Origin: Candidatus Leucobacter sulfamidivorax
GTDB taxonomy: Bacteria; Actinomycetota; Actinomycetes; Actinomycetales; Microbacteriaceae
NCBI GenBank assembly: GCA_016771945.1
Contig: QZLF01000003.1
Span: forward strand, 62,001-126,000
Direction of reading: 5' to 3'
Length of the DNA stretch: 64,000 nucleotides
Below the pieces are notes generated by a model, which saw nothing but the letters and a program-made list of their open reading frames with translations, was not told where the DNA came from and did no database searches. Each line of letters begins with the position of its first letter. Position 1 is the first letter of the stretch. This document shows positions 24,699-33,961 of this stretch, piece after piece. The position numbers were made by a program, and so were the translations under genes.

Positions 24699-26093
24699 TC
24701 AGTCGACGGCGAGGGCGGCAACCGGCGACGCGCGCACTGCCCGCCCCGCGGGAGCCGCGGCCGCGACGAGGGCGAGAAACACCCCGAAGACCGCGACCCC
24801 GGCGATGATCGGCCACGGGATCGAGGGAGCCACGAGCCCCGCCTGAGAGCCCATCAGCGACTGCGCCGCCGCCCAGCCGTAGAAGATCCCGAGCAGCACC
24901 CCGAAGACGAGCGCCGTGAGCGTCAGCTGGGCGCTCTCGGCGACGACCATGCCGCGCACCTGACCGCCTGTGAAGCCGAGTGCGCGCAGCAGCCCGAGCT
25001 CGCGGGTGCGCTGCATCACGCCGAGCGAGAGCGTGTTCACCATGCCGACCGCGGCGATGACGGCCGAGAAGCCGACGAGCCCGGTGAACACGGCCGTCGT
25101 GATCGCGAGGGTCTCGGTGAGCGAGGCCTCGAGCCGGGGATCCTGTGCGAAGGCCTGCAGCGCCATCGTCTCGTAGCTCGCGAGCGCGACCGCGAACATG
25201 GTGACGAGCGTGATCCCGATGACGAGCCCGATGGTGGCGCGAGCGCTGCGCTCGGGGAAGCGCACGGCGTTCGCGGCGGCCAGCCGCGCGACGGGTGCGC
25301 CGCCGAGGAGACGCCCCGAGAGGCGCAGCAGCGGGGGCATGATGACGTGCGCGCCGAGCGCGATGCCGGTGAAGGAGCAGAGACCGCCGAGGAAGGCGAT
25401 GAAGAGCCCCAGCGGGCTGACGAGTCCGAGCAGGATCCCGAGGCCGAGCAGGGCCGCGCCGAGGCCGAGCAGGATCATCGCCCAGACGGTGCGCGCGGTG
25501 CGGCGGCGCGCCTGCTCCGGGGCGAGCTCGACGGCGGCGCCCGTCGCCTCGATCGGCGAGACTCCGCCGACGCGGCGCGAACCCGACCACGCCGCGGCCC
25601 AGGTGGTGAGCGCGACCACCGCGACCGCGATGAGCGCGAGCGGATGGAACAGCGGGTAGTCCCGTCCCTCCGGCAGCCACCCGAGCCCCGGGCCCCAGGC
25701 CACCACGGCGGCGCAGAGCGCCTCGGCGAGCGCGAGGCCGATCACGGCCCCGAGCACCCCCATTACGAGCCCCTCGCCCGCGACCCGGGCGCGTACCCGG
25801 GCCGAGGTCGCGCCGACGAGCCGCAGCAGCGCGATCGTGCGGGTGCGGCCCGCGACGATCGTGGAGAAGGTGTTCGCCGTCACGATCGCGCCGACGTAGA
25901 AGGCGATGAGGATGAAGACCAGCGCGACCATCATCAGCACGATCCAGAAGGTGCCCGCGCTCTCCGTCAGCGCCGGGTCGATCGCGGCGGTGAGGATCCC
26001 GGTGAGCAGGATCAGCCCCACCGCGAACAGCGCCGACAGCGCCGAGACGACGACCGTGGCGGCGTGCTCGCGGATCCTCGCCACTCCCCTCAT
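24699..26093 (-). CDS. ABC transporter permease, FtsX/MacB type
   Basis: A 464-residue membrane protein with two FtsX-like modules. Each has a cluster of hydrophobic helices (first about 20-170, second about 300-455) and the typical segment ARVRARVAGEGLVMG or GGQVRGMVVAESAQL. This is a type VII ABC permease as in MacB/LolCE, which drives mechanotransmission at the membrane rather than moving small substrates through a pore. The ATG at 26093 overlaps the stop of the ATPase gene by four bases (ATGA), so the two are translationally coupled. Longer upstream frames are discarded because they cover the ATPase gene. Substrate unknown; antimicrobial peptide or lipid export is the family norm. Confidence 0.9.
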   Translation of the reverse strand: MRGVARIREHAATVVVSALSALFAVGLILLTGILTAAIDPALTESAGTFWIVLMMVALVFILIAFYVGAIVTANTFSTIVAGRTRTIALLRLVGATSARVRARVAGEGLVMGVLGAVIGLALAEALCAAVVAWGPGLGWLPEGRDYPLFHPLALIAVAVVALTTWAAAWSGSRRVGGVSPIEATGAAVELAPEQARRRTARTVWAMILLGLGAALLGLGILLGLVSPLGLFIAFLGGLCSFTGIALGAHVIMPPLLRLSGRLLGGAPVARLAAANAVRFPERSARATIGLVIGITLVTMFAVALASYETMALQAFAQDPRLEASLTETLAITTAVFTGLVGFSAVIAAVGMVNTLSLGVMQRTRELGLLRALGFTGGQVRGMVVAESAQLTLTALVFGVLLGIFYGWAAAQSLMGSQAGLVAPSIPWPIIAGVAVFGVFLALVAAAAPAGRAVRASPVAALAVD

Positions 26094-26854
26094 GCGGCGA
26101 GCCGTTCGAGGTTCAGCATGGTCTCCGAGATCTGCTCGGGGCTCATGGCGCGATGATCGGCGACGATCCTCCCGTCCGCGAGGAAGAGGATCCGGTCGGC
26201 GTGGCTCGCCGCGATCGGGTCGTGCGTCACCATCGCGATGCTCTGCCCGGACCTCGTCGAGGCGGAGCGCAGCAGCCCGAGCACCTCGCGGCCGGTGCGC
26301 GAGTCGAGCGCTCCCGTGGGCTCGTCGGCGAAGACGATGTCGGGCGCCGTCGCGAGCGCGCGGGCGATGGCGACGCGCTGCTGCTGACCGCCCGAGAGCT
26401 GGTGCGGGCGATGTCTCAGCCGGTCTCCGAGACCCAGCGCCTGCACGAGCGAGTCGATCCGCTCGCGCTCCTGCGCATCCGGCCCGGGGCCGCCGAGCTC
26501 GAAGGGGAGCCGCAGATTGCCCATGACGTCGAGGGTCGGCACCAGGTTGAAGGACTGGAAGACGAAGCCGATCCGCCGTCTGCGCAGTCGTGTCAGCGCC
26601 GCGTCGCCGAGCCCCGTGATCTCGTCGTCGCCGATCCACACCCGTCCTTCGCTGGGGGTGTCGAGCCCGGCCATGACGTGCATGAGCGTCGACTTGCCCG
26701 ATCCCGAGGGCCCCATGATCGCCGTGAACTGGCCGCGTCTGATCCCCATCGAGACGCCGTCGAGCGCGGTCACGCGCTGCGCGCCCTCTCCGTAGTGCTT
26801 GCCGAGGTGCGCGACCCGCGCCACCATCCCCATGTCGCTCGTTCGAATCTCCAT
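26090..26854 (-). CDS. ABC transporter ATP-binding protein, LolD/MacB type
   Basis: A 254-residue ATPase partner of the FtsX-like permease. Walker A is GPSGSGKS (about 48-55), the signature is LSGGQQQR, Walker B is IVFADEPTGALD and the H-loop is MVTHDP. FADEPTGALDS is characteristic of the LolD/MacB/FtsE branch. An alternative start at internal methionines is possible; the ATG at 26854 is used because it leaves the standard N-terminal strand. The gene is divergent from the flavin-dependent oxidoreductase gene across 133 bases that must hold both promoters. Confidence 0.94.
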   Translation of the reverse strand: MEIRTSDMGMVARVAHLGKHYGEGAQRVTALDGVSMGIRRGQFTAIMGPSGSGKSTLMHVMAGLDTPSEGRVWIGDDEITGLGDAALTRLRRRRIGFVFQSFNLVPTLDVMGNLRLPFELGGPGPDAQERERIDSLVQALGLGDRLRHRPHQLSGGQQQRVAIARALATAPDIVFADEPTGALDSRTGREVLGLLRSASTRSGQSIAMVTHDPIAASHADRILFLADGRIVADHRAMSPEQISETMLNLERLAA

Positions 26855-26987
26855 GCCTCGAAGCTACGGTTCCGCGCCCGTCGGCCGAATCACCCTGAAG
26901 TGCCGAGATCCTCATGCCGAAGTACCGTCTGCCGGTCGAATGATCCGCGCGGGGGAATAGAAGCCCGGCGGGGCGGTTCCACTCTCC

Positions 26988-28040
26988 GTGAGAGCCTTCG
27001 GATTCCTGTCATTCGGCCACTACGGCAACGTCCCCGGCAGCCGCGTCCGCACCGCGGGAGACATGCTGCGTCAGACGGTCGAGCTCGCGGAGGCCGTCGA
27101 CGAGATCGGCGTGAACGGCGCCTATCTGCGCGTGCACCACTTCGCGCGGCAGGCGGCCTCGCCGATCCCGCTGCTCACCGCGATGGCGGCGCGCACCGAG
27201 CGCATCGAGGTGGGCACGGGCGTGATCGACATGCGCTACGAGAACCCGCTGTATCTGGCCGAGGAGGCCGCGGCGCTCGACCTGCTCGCGGATGGGCGGA
27301 TCGCGCTCGGCGTCAGCCGGGGATCCCCCGAGCCGGCGCTGCGCGGTTACGAGGCGTTCGGCTACACGGGGTCGAGCGACGAGCGCGGTGCCGACCTCGC
27401 CCGCGACAAGTTCGAGCTCTTCCTCCGTGCGATCGACGGCGAGAAGCTCGTCGACGGCGATCCGCAGATGACGGGGCCGGGGCAGCGGCTCTCGGTCGAG
27501 CCCCATTCGCCCGGGCTCCGGGGGCGCATCTGGTGGGGCGCCGGATCGCGCGAGACCGCCGAGCAGGCCGGCCGTCAGGGGCTGAACCTCATGAGCAGCA
27601 CCCTGCTCACCGAGGCGACCGGCGAGCCGTTCCACGCGCTGCAGCGCGAGCAGATCGACCGCTTCCGCGCGGCCTACCGCGAGGCCGGGCATACGGGCGC
27701 ACCCCGGGTGAGCGTGAGCCGCAGCGTCTTCCCCATCATGAACGAGCAGGACGAGATGTACTTCGGTCTGCGCTCCCGGGAGAACAACGATCAGATCGGC
27801 GTCATCGACGGGCACCGCTCGACCTTCGGCAAGACCTACGCGGATACTCCGGATCGCCTGATCGAGCAGCTGCGCGCCGACGAGGCGGTGATGGCGGCGG
27901 ACACCCTGATGCTCACGGTCCCGAACCAGCTCGGGGTCGAGTACAACCTGCACATCCTGCAGTCCTTCGCCGAGCATGTCGCGCCCGCACTGGGATGGCT
28001 GGCGAACACCGAGGGGCCGGTCGAAGGGCATACGATCTGA
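26988..28040 (+). CDS. LLM-class (luciferase-like) flavin-dependent oxidoreductase
   Basis: A 350-residue TIM-barrel monooxygenase of the bacterial luciferase family, expected to use reduced FMN or F420. The barrel core is recognisable in VGTGVIDMRYENP, LADGRIALGVSRGSPEP and the C-terminal LTVPNQLGVEYNLHILQSFAEHV. It starts with GTG at 26988 (MRAFGFLSFGHYGN), where the first strand should begin. Substrate cannot be told from sequence. It may be co-transcribed with the deaminase gene 29 bases downstream. Confidence 0.88.
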   Translation: MRAFGFLSFGHYGNVPGSRVRTAGDMLRQTVELAEAVDEIGVNGAYLRVHHFARQAASPIPLLTAMAARTERIEVGTGVIDMRYENPLYLAEEAAALDLLADGRIALGVSRGSPEPALRGYEAFGYTGSSDERGADLARDKFELFLRAIDGEKLVDGDPQMTGPGQRLSVEPHSPGLRGRIWWGAGSRETAEQAGRQGLNLMSSTLLTEATGEPFHALQREQIDRFRAAYREAGHTGAPRVSVSRSVFPIMNEQDEMYFGLRSRENNDQIGVIDGHRSTFGKTYADTPDRLIEQLRADEAVMAADTLMLTVPNQLGVEYNLHILQSFAEHVAPALGWLANTEGPVEGHTI

Positions 28041-28069
28041 GCGCACGACCGGCCTGCTAGCGTGGCGTG

Positions 28070-28561
28070 ATGACGGATTCGCGCACGCTCTCAGCCGTGG
28101 ACCTCGCCCACCTTCGCCGCTGCGTCGATCTCGCCCGCGAGGCGCTCGACAACGGGGACGAGCCCTTCGGCTCGATCCTCGTCGACGCCGCAGGCGCCGA
28201 GCGCTTCGCGGACCGCAACCGCGTCAAGGGCGGCGACCGCACACTGCACCCCGAGTTCGAGATCGCCCGCTGGGCCGCGAACAACATGACCCCCGAAGAG
28301 CGCGCTGGCTCGACCGTCTACACTTCGGGCGAGCACTGCCCGATGTGCTCGGCCGCGCACGCATGGGTGGGGCTCGCCGACATCGTCTACGCGTCGAGCA
28401 CCGAGCAGCTCACGGCCTGGCTCGCCGGTTGGGGCGTTCCCGCCGACCCGGTGGCCCCGCTGCCGGTCGAGGCCGTCGCACCCGGCATCGTCACCCGCGG
28501 CCCGGCCCCCGAACTCGCCGATGAGGTCAGAGCGCTGCACGCGCGCCTGCACGGCAGGTAG
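28070..28561 (+). CDS. nucleoside/guanine deaminase-like protein
   Basis: A 163-residue zinc-dependent deaminase of the CDA/guanine-deaminase fold. LHPEFEIARWA carries the zinc-binding histidine and the catalytic glutamate of the HxE motif (with one residue between). SGEHCPMCSAAH gives the PCxxC-type cysteine pair (here CPMC). ATG at 28070 is preferred over GTG at 28067. The DEPFGSIL near the N-terminus is typical of guanine deaminase and related enzymes, but many related proteins have unknown purine or pterin substrates. Confidence 0.85.
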   Translation: MTDSRTLSAVDLAHLRRCVDLAREALDNGDEPFGSILVDAAGAERFADRNRVKGGDRTLHPEFEIARWAANNMTPEERAGSTVYTSGEHCPMCSAAHAWVGLADIVYASSTEQLTAWLAGWGVPADPVAPLPVEAVAPGIVTRGPAPELADEVRALHARLHGR

Positions 28562-28643
28562 CTTCACGAGCGCAGCACGACGACGACCGGACGATCGGCC
28601 GAGCAGACGACCGGCCGAGGCGTCGACGGAGCACGGCCGAGCC

Positions 28644-29189
28644 TCAGAGCATCTTGCGCAGGGTGTTGAGGTTGCGCGTCGTGGTGGTCGCCTTGAAGCG
28701 GACCTTGCCCGCGTGCTTGGAGAAGGCCGTATCGGTACTCGCGCCCCGCGGCGCCCGCCAGTAGACGACCCCGTCGCCGCCGGCCACCCGCTCGATCGCA
28801 TCGGACTCATCGGAGCCGCCGGAGGGCACTCCGGCGAGCAGCTCATCGCGAGCCTGATCCGTGGAGACGAACACGGCGTAGGCGTGATGCTCCCCGTCCT
28901 GCTCGAAGGGGTACCCCGCGATGATCTCCGCGAGTGCATCGTGCGGAACGAGCACGATCCACGCCTCGTACCCGAAGCGCTCGCGGAGTCCTCCCTCGAT
29001 CCGCGCCTTCAGCGCCGCGCGCTCGGCCTCCGTGTCTCCGATCTCGGCTTCGAAGCACACGTTCCCGGAGGCCAGCACCGTGCGCACCTCGGCGAAGCCG
29101 AGGTCGCGGAAGAGCTGCGCCAGCTCCGCGCTGCGCACGGTGATGCCGTTGACGTTCACGCCGCGCAGAAGCGCGATCCATCGACCCAT
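28644..29189 (-). CDS. DUF1697-family protein
   Basis: A 181-residue soluble protein. MGRWIALLRGVNVNG at the start, the central VRTVLASGNVCFE and the end TTTRNLNTLRKML are the hallmark segments of DUF1697, a widespread bacterial family of unknown biochemical role. The ATG at 29189 is chosen because the conserved family start is exactly there; a longer frame upstream runs into the MITE-like repeat. It is convergent with the deaminase gene. Confidence 0.9.
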   Translation of the reverse strand: MGRWIALLRGVNVNGITVRSAELAQLFRDLGFAEVRTVLASGNVCFEAEIGDTEAERAALKARIEGGLRERFGYEAWIVLVPHDALAEIIAGYPFEQDGEHHAYAVFVSTDQARDELLAGVPSGGSDESDAIERVAGGDGVVYWRAPRGASTDTAFSKHAGKVRFKATTTTRNLNTLRKML

Positions 29190-29223
29190 GCGGTCATTGT
29201 AGACACTGCCGGGAGGGCTCGAT

Positions 29224-29449
29224 CTAGGGTGTGTCTCCCAATTCCGTGCGCGCTGCGGTGCCCGTGAAAACCGCGCTTGCCGCGTTGTCATCGTCGGCTT
29301 CTGGCGCGGAAGCACCAGCGTGGATCGCGGCAGAACGCGATGCGTTCTGCCCGGAGCGATCCACGCCAGCAAAGCCTCCTCTTCCGCCTTGCAATCACGA
29401 TTTTCACGAGCATCCTCACTTGCGCACGGAATTGGGAGACACACCCTAG
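29224..29449. mobile_element. MITE-like element with 28-bp perfect terminal inverted repeats
   Basis: A 226-base non-coding unit begins and ends with a perfect 28-bp inverted repeat (29224-29251 and 29422-29449, CTAGGGTGTGTCTCCC...). The outermost four bases are CTAG on both sides, compatible with a YTAR target duplication as made by IS5-type elements. Inside is a second palindrome, with arms GCGTGGATCG/CGATCCACGC around GCAGAACGC/GCGTTCTGC (29318-29366). No coding frame of note is present. It sits between the DUF1697 gene and a DJ-1-like gene, ending 10 bases before the latter's start, so it carries or replaces that promoter. Confidence 0.75.
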
Positions 29450-29458
29450 GATCCAGGC

Positions 29459-30151
29459 ATGAGCGCACGAGTCCTGCACGTCGTCACCAACGTCGCCCAC
29501 TACGACGACCCCGAGCACCCGACCGGGCTCTGGCTGTCGGAGCTCACCCACGCCTGGCACGTGTTCGAGGAGCACGGCTTCGAGCAGGCCGTCGTCAGCC
29601 CGGCCGGAGGCGCGGTACCGCTCGAACCGAGATCCCTGAAGTTCCCCAATTCCGACCGGAGCACCAACGCCTGGCGCGCCGATGCCGCGAAGACGGCGCT
29701 GCTCGAGAACACGCCGAGTCCCGACGACATCGATCCCGCCGACTTCGACGCGATCTACTTCACCGGCGGGCACGCGGTCATGTACGACTTCCCCGGCAGC
29801 GAGGGACTGCAGCGCATCGCCCGCCAGATCTTCGAACGGGGCGGCATCGTCTCGTCGGTCTGCCACGGCTACTGCGGCCTGCTCGACACGCGGCTCTCCG
29901 ACGGCTCGTATCTCATCGCGGGGCGCCGGATGACCGGTTTCTCCTGGCGGGAGGAGGAGCTCGCGCGGGTCGACGAGCTGGTCCCCTACAACGCGGAGGA
30001 GGAGGCGAAACGACGCGGGGCGCTCTACGAGAAGGGGATGCTGCCGTTCGTGTCGCACGTCGTGGTCGACGGCAACCTCGTGACCGGCCAGAACCCCGGA
30101 TCGGCGAAGGCGACCGCCCGGCAGATCGCGGCGCTGCTCTCGAGCACCTGA
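29459..30151 (+). CDS. DJ-1/PfpI-family (class I glutamine amidotransferase-like) protein
   Basis: A 230-residue protein of the DJ-1/PfpI/HchA superfamily. The nucleophile elbow reads SVCHGYCGL, with the reactive cysteine followed by histidine, and YFTGGHAVMYDFP gives the loop that contributes the acidic residue. Size and pattern fit Hsp31-like glyoxalase III or related stress proteins. The start ATG at 29459 follows the MITE-like element by ten bases with no clear ribosome site, so expression may depend on that element. Confidence 0.87.
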   Translation: MSARVLHVVTNVAHYDDPEHPTGLWLSELTHAWHVFEEHGFEQAVVSPAGGAVPLEPRSLKFPNSDRSTNAWRADAAKTALLENTPSPDDIDPADFDAIYFTGGHAVMYDFPGSEGLQRIARQIFERGGIVSSVCHGYCGLLDTRLSDGSYLIAGRRMTGFSWREEELARVDELVPYNAEEEAKRRGALYEKGMLPFVSHVVVDGNLVTGQNPGSAKATARQIAALLSST

Positions 30152-30185
30152 GGCTCCAGCTCGTGCGAACGCGCGCCGCCGAGAC

Positions 30186-30823
30186 TCAGGGAGGCGGCTC
30201 CGCAGGATCTCGTAGCACCGCCCGGATGATCCCCTGATTGCGGTTCCCCGGCCTCGGGATCAGTTCCGGGTCGAAATCGATCCGGCTGTCCACGACGGCG
30301 AATCCGGCGCCCTCGAGGGTCTCCGAGAGGAGATCGGCGGGCCAGTGGTAGGCGCGGACGACCGCGTGGTCGAAGGCCGGAGCTCGGATCCGGTGAAGAA
30401 CCCGATCAGAAGCCCTCCCCCTGGTCCGAGAGCTCTGGCGAACTCCTCCAGGACCGCTCCGAGCGCAGCCGGATCGGTATGGATCAGCGAGTACCAGGCC
30501 AGGATCCCGCCGAGGCTCCCGTCGGCCACCCCCAGTTCTTCGGCGCGGCCCTCCCGGAAGCTCGATCCCGGATAGCGGCGCCTGGCATCGACGAGGAACT
30601 CGGCGACGGGTTCGAGCCCCTCGATCTCGACGCCTGCCCGGCGCAGATAGTCCGTCCACTGACCGGGGCCCGAACCCACGTCGAGCACCCGTCCGTCGAT
30701 GCCGACTGCCCACGCGCGGACATCGTCCAGGTCGGAGTCGGTCACGTGCTCGATCCCCCCGACGGCCTCGATGTACTCGACCGCCCGCGAGGCATAGGCG
30801 GCGCGGACGGCCTCGAAGCTCAT
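30186..30823 (-). pseudogene. class I SAM-dependent methyltransferase with one frameshift
   Basis: The first 150 codons from the ATG at 30823 encode a Rossmann methyltransferase. They include the AdoMet motif VLDVGSGPGQWT, the acidic strand end EGLEP, and the post-motif LAWYSLIHTDP. Near 30376 the homology moves by one base into another frame that continues FDHAVVRAYHW and DFDPELIPRPGNRNQGII to a stop at 30186. Adding one base in CCGGCCTTCGACC would restore a 210-residue protein. Substrate unknown. Confidence 0.8.
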
Positions 30824-30871
30824 GGATCCACGCTAGCCCGATGAGACGACCACGGCGCGGCGGCGCGGGGT

Positions 30872-30980
30872 CTTCTCGAAGTCCCGCGTGAACTGCGTCG
30901 AGAGGTCAAAATTCGCGGTGCTTTCGCGAATTCACCACGATTTTTGACCTCTCGACCTGGTCGGGAGGGACTTCGAGAAG
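30872..30980. repeat. 109-base extragenic palindrome
   Basis: Nested inverted repeats. Outer arms are CTTCTCGAAGTCCC / GGGACTTCGAGAAG and inner arms GTCGAGAGGTCAAAA / TTTTTGACCTCTCGAC, with an AATTCGCG/CGCGAATT core. It is non-coding and lies between the methyltransferase and ABC-F genes, whose starts diverge. It may be a REP/BIME-type element or a small transposon relic. From 30981 to 31175 I see no further gene apart from a possible three-codon leader (ATG TGG ATG TGA, 31037-31048). Confidence 0.65.
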
Positions 30981-31175
30981 CTCCTGGCGACGAGGGACAA
31001 GGCAGGACGCACGACGCACGAGGTACACTGGCCTGCATGTGGATGTGACGCCGACCGATTCCGCGCCCGAGGCGCCGAGTGTCGTGCACCCCCTCTTCTC
31101 CGGCCCGATCAGCGGGTCCGATTCGCGCACCCGGCAAATGCCCGGCGGAACCCGATTCCGTTCCGAGAGGCGACC

Positions 31176-33002
31176 ATGCCCGCGACCCCGTCCCTTCCTA
31201 CTCCCCCGCGAAGCCGCGATGCGGCGCACCTGGCGGTGAGCGGCGTATCCCGCTCCTTCGCAGGGCGCCGTGTGCTCAGCGACATCTCCTTCACCGCCCG
31301 AGCGGGCGACCGCGTGGGCCTCATCGGCGAGAACGGCACGGGCAAGTCGACGCTGCTGCGCATCCTCGGCGGCCTCGACCGGCCCGACGTCGGCACCGTC
31401 TCGCACGCCGCGAGCCACGGCTCCCTCGCGCAGGAGCTCCCCTACCCCTCCGACGCCCCGATCGGGCGGGTGCTCGACGACGCCCAGCAGCAGGCGCTCG
31501 CCGCGCGCGACGCGGTCGAACGGACCGGCGCGGCGCTCGCCCGGGATCCCGACGACCCCGCACTGCCGACGCCTACGGCGAGGCGCTCGAGGCGGCCGAC
31601 CGCCTCGGCGCGTGGGAGACGGACTCGCGCCGAGGCGAGGCGCTCGCGGGTCTCGGCCTGAGCGGCATTCCCGCGACGACCCCGGTCGGCGAGCTCTCGG
31701 GCGGGCAGCGCCTGCGCCTCTCGCTCGCCGCGCTGCTGCTGGAGGCGCCGCACACCCTGCTGCTCGACGAGCCGTCGAACCACCTCGACGACTCGGGCGT
31801 CGCCTACCTCGAGCGCACCCTCGCCGCCTGGCCGGGCATCGTGCTCTTCGCCAGCCACGATCGAGCGCTGCTCGACGCGGTGGCGACGCGGATCCTCGAC
31901 CTGGACGCGTCGGCCGTGCCCGCCGCGGTGCTGGCCGACGCCGCCCAGTCCGGGGCCGCGCAAACCACGGCCGCCACCGCGTCGCCGGACGACGCCGGCA
32001 CCGACGCCGACGCCGAGACGACCGACGACACCGGATCGGGCCTGGGCGTGCGCGTCTGGGGCATGGGCTACTCGGCGACGCGCGAGGCGCAGCGGGCCGA
32101 GCTCGCCCGCTGGCGCGAGCGCTACGCCGCGGAGCGGGAGGAGCGCGCGAAGCTGATCCACGAGATCGAGGTCGGCGCGCACGAGGTCAACCGCAAGCAC
32201 GAGTCGAAGTCGGAGTCGCGGATCACCCGCAAGTTCTACGCGGACAAGGACACCCGGGTGACCGCGCGCCGGGCCCGCAACGCCCGGACGCGGCTCGAGC
32301 AGCTGGAGCGCGAGCGCGTGCGCAGGCCTCCCGAGCCGCTGCGCTTCGCCGGGATAGGCGCGCTGGAGCCGGTGGAGCCCGGCCTCCGCGGGACCGCAGG
32401 AGCAGGGCGACCGGGCGGATCGGCGCGTCGAGCCCGAGCCGATCCTGCGCGCCGCGGACCTCGAGCTCGAGGGCCGTCTCTCGCCGGTGTCGCTCGCGAT
32501 CGAGGCCCGGACTCGGCTGCTGCTCACGGGCCCCAACGGCGCGGGCAAGTCCACGCTGCTCGAGGTCCTGGCGGACCGACTGCGCCCCGATGCGGGCGAG
32601 CTCGAGGTCCGACCCGGCGCCCGCATCGGCCATCTGCCGCAGGAGGTCGAGTTCGAGCGGCCGGATCGATCCGCAGCCGAGACCTACGCGGCGCTCGTGG
32701 GCGCGGATCTCGCCGAGCGCCGGCCCCTGGAGTCCTCGGGGCTGCTCGCGCCGCGCGACGCCTCCCAGCCGGTGGGGGCGCTGAGCGTCGGTCAGCGCCG
32801 CAGGCTGGCTCTCGCGGCGCTGCTCGCCGATCCGCCGCATCTGCTGCTGCTCGACGAGCCGACGAACCACCTCTCGCTCACGCTCGTCGAAGAGCTGGAG
32901 GCCGCGCTGAACGCCTTCGACGGAGCCGTGGTGCTCGCGAGCCACGATCGGCATCTGCGTGCACTGTGGGCGGGCGAGACGCTGGCCCTGGTGCCGGCGT
33001 GA
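31176..33002 (+). CDS. ABC-F family ATPase (two compensating frameshifts)
   Basis: An ABC-F protein with two ABC modules and no membrane domain, of the kind that acts on ribosomes in translation quality control or antibiotic protection. Module 1 has Walker A GENGTGKST, LSGGQRLRLSLAALLL and LLLDEPSNHLDD. The charged linker (KLIHEIEVGAHEVNRKHESKS) contains the ABC-F interdomain arm. Module 2 has GPNGAGKST, LSVGQRRRLALAALL and LLLDEPTNHLS. The reading frame changes twice, by a one-base deletion near 31565 (CTGCCGAC for CTGGCCGAC) and a one-base gain near 32393, so most of the middle is in another frame. All motifs are present, so an assembly error is likely. The start ATG at 31176 has GAGAGG close upstream. 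It resembles MsrA/VmlR-type resistance ABC-F proteins in general layout; the drug, if any, is unknown. Confidence 0.82.
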
Positions 33003-33163
33003 AGGAGGCGGGCGGACTTCGCCGCACCGAACTCCCGGACGACGGCCGGGCGAGGTCGAAAGGCGGGTTCACCCTCGCGCGCGATGCTTGCTAGCGTGGC
33101 CTCTCGGGCCTTCCGCGGCACTCGACCGATGGCCCCACGACTGGAACACAGGGGGAAGCAGCA

Positions 33164-33952
33164 GTGACCGAGACCGAGGGCTCGAAGAACGTCGACAGCG
33201 GCGACTTCGCCGACGGCGCGCACCCCTCCACGGAGCAGATCGCCACCCCCCACGACTACGACCACACCCACCGCTCCTCGGCCGGCTCCGGCTGGCTGCG
33301 GGCCGCGGTGTTCGGCGCGATGGACGGCCTGGTCTCGAACATCGGCCTCATCGCCGGCGTCGCCGCCGCGGGCGCGAGCGCCGGCATCGTGCTGATCACG
33401 GGCCTCTCCGGCCTCATCGCGGGCGCGATCTCGATGGCGCTCGGCGAGTTCACCTCGGTGCGCACCCAGAACGAGCAGCTCGCCCGCGAGGTGCGCACGG
33501 AGCGCGACGCCCTGCGCCGCAACCCGCACGGCGAGCAGGCCGAGCTCGCGGTCATGTTCACGGAGCTCGGCATGAGCCGGGAGACCGCGCGGGACGCCGC
33601 CTCGCAGGTGCACGTCGACCACGAGCGGGCGCTGCGCGTGCATCTCGCGCACGAGCTCGGCCTCAGCCCCGACGAGCGCCCCTCACCCGTCGTCGCGGCG
33701 TTCTCGTCGCTCGCGGCCTTCGCGGTGGGCGCGGCGATCCCGCTCATCCCCTTCCTGTTCGGCTTCGGCGATCTGTGGTGGGGGCTCGGCTTCGGCGGCG
33801 TCGGCCTGCTGCTCGCGGGCTTCCTCGCCGCCAGGTTCACCGAACGCAACCCCTTCGCCGGCGCGGCGCGGCAGCTGCTCTTCGGCGGCGTCGCGGTCGC
33901 GGTGACCTACGGCATCGGCACGCTGCTCGGGGTCTCCCAGATCGGGGCGTAG
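33164..33952 (+). CDS. VIT1/CCC1-family transporter
   Basis: A 262-residue membrane protein of the vacuolar iron transporter family, which exports Fe2+ or Mn2+ by proton exchange. The first membrane segments carry VFGAMDGLVSNIGLIAGVA and GLIAGAISMALGEFTSVRTQNEQ, the signature region of the family. A cytosolic charged domain (residues about 100-165) precedes three more helices. It starts with GTG at 33164 behind GGGGGAA. The N-terminal histidines (HDYDHTHR) may bind metal. It probably protects against iron or manganese excess. Confidence 0.9.
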   Translation: MTETEGSKNVDSGDFADGAHPSTEQIATPHDYDHTHRSSAGSGWLRAAVFGAMDGLVSNIGLIAGVAAAGASAGIVLITGLSGLIAGAISMALGEFTSVRTQNEQLAREVRTERDALRRNPHGEQAELAVMFTELGMSRETARDAASQVHVDHERALRVHLAHELGLSPDERPSPVVAAFSSLAAFAVGAAIPLIPFLFGFGDLWWGLGFGGVGLLLAGFLAARFTERNPFAGAARQLLFGGVAVAVTYGIGTLLGVSQIGA

Positions 33953-33961
33953 GCTGAACGG

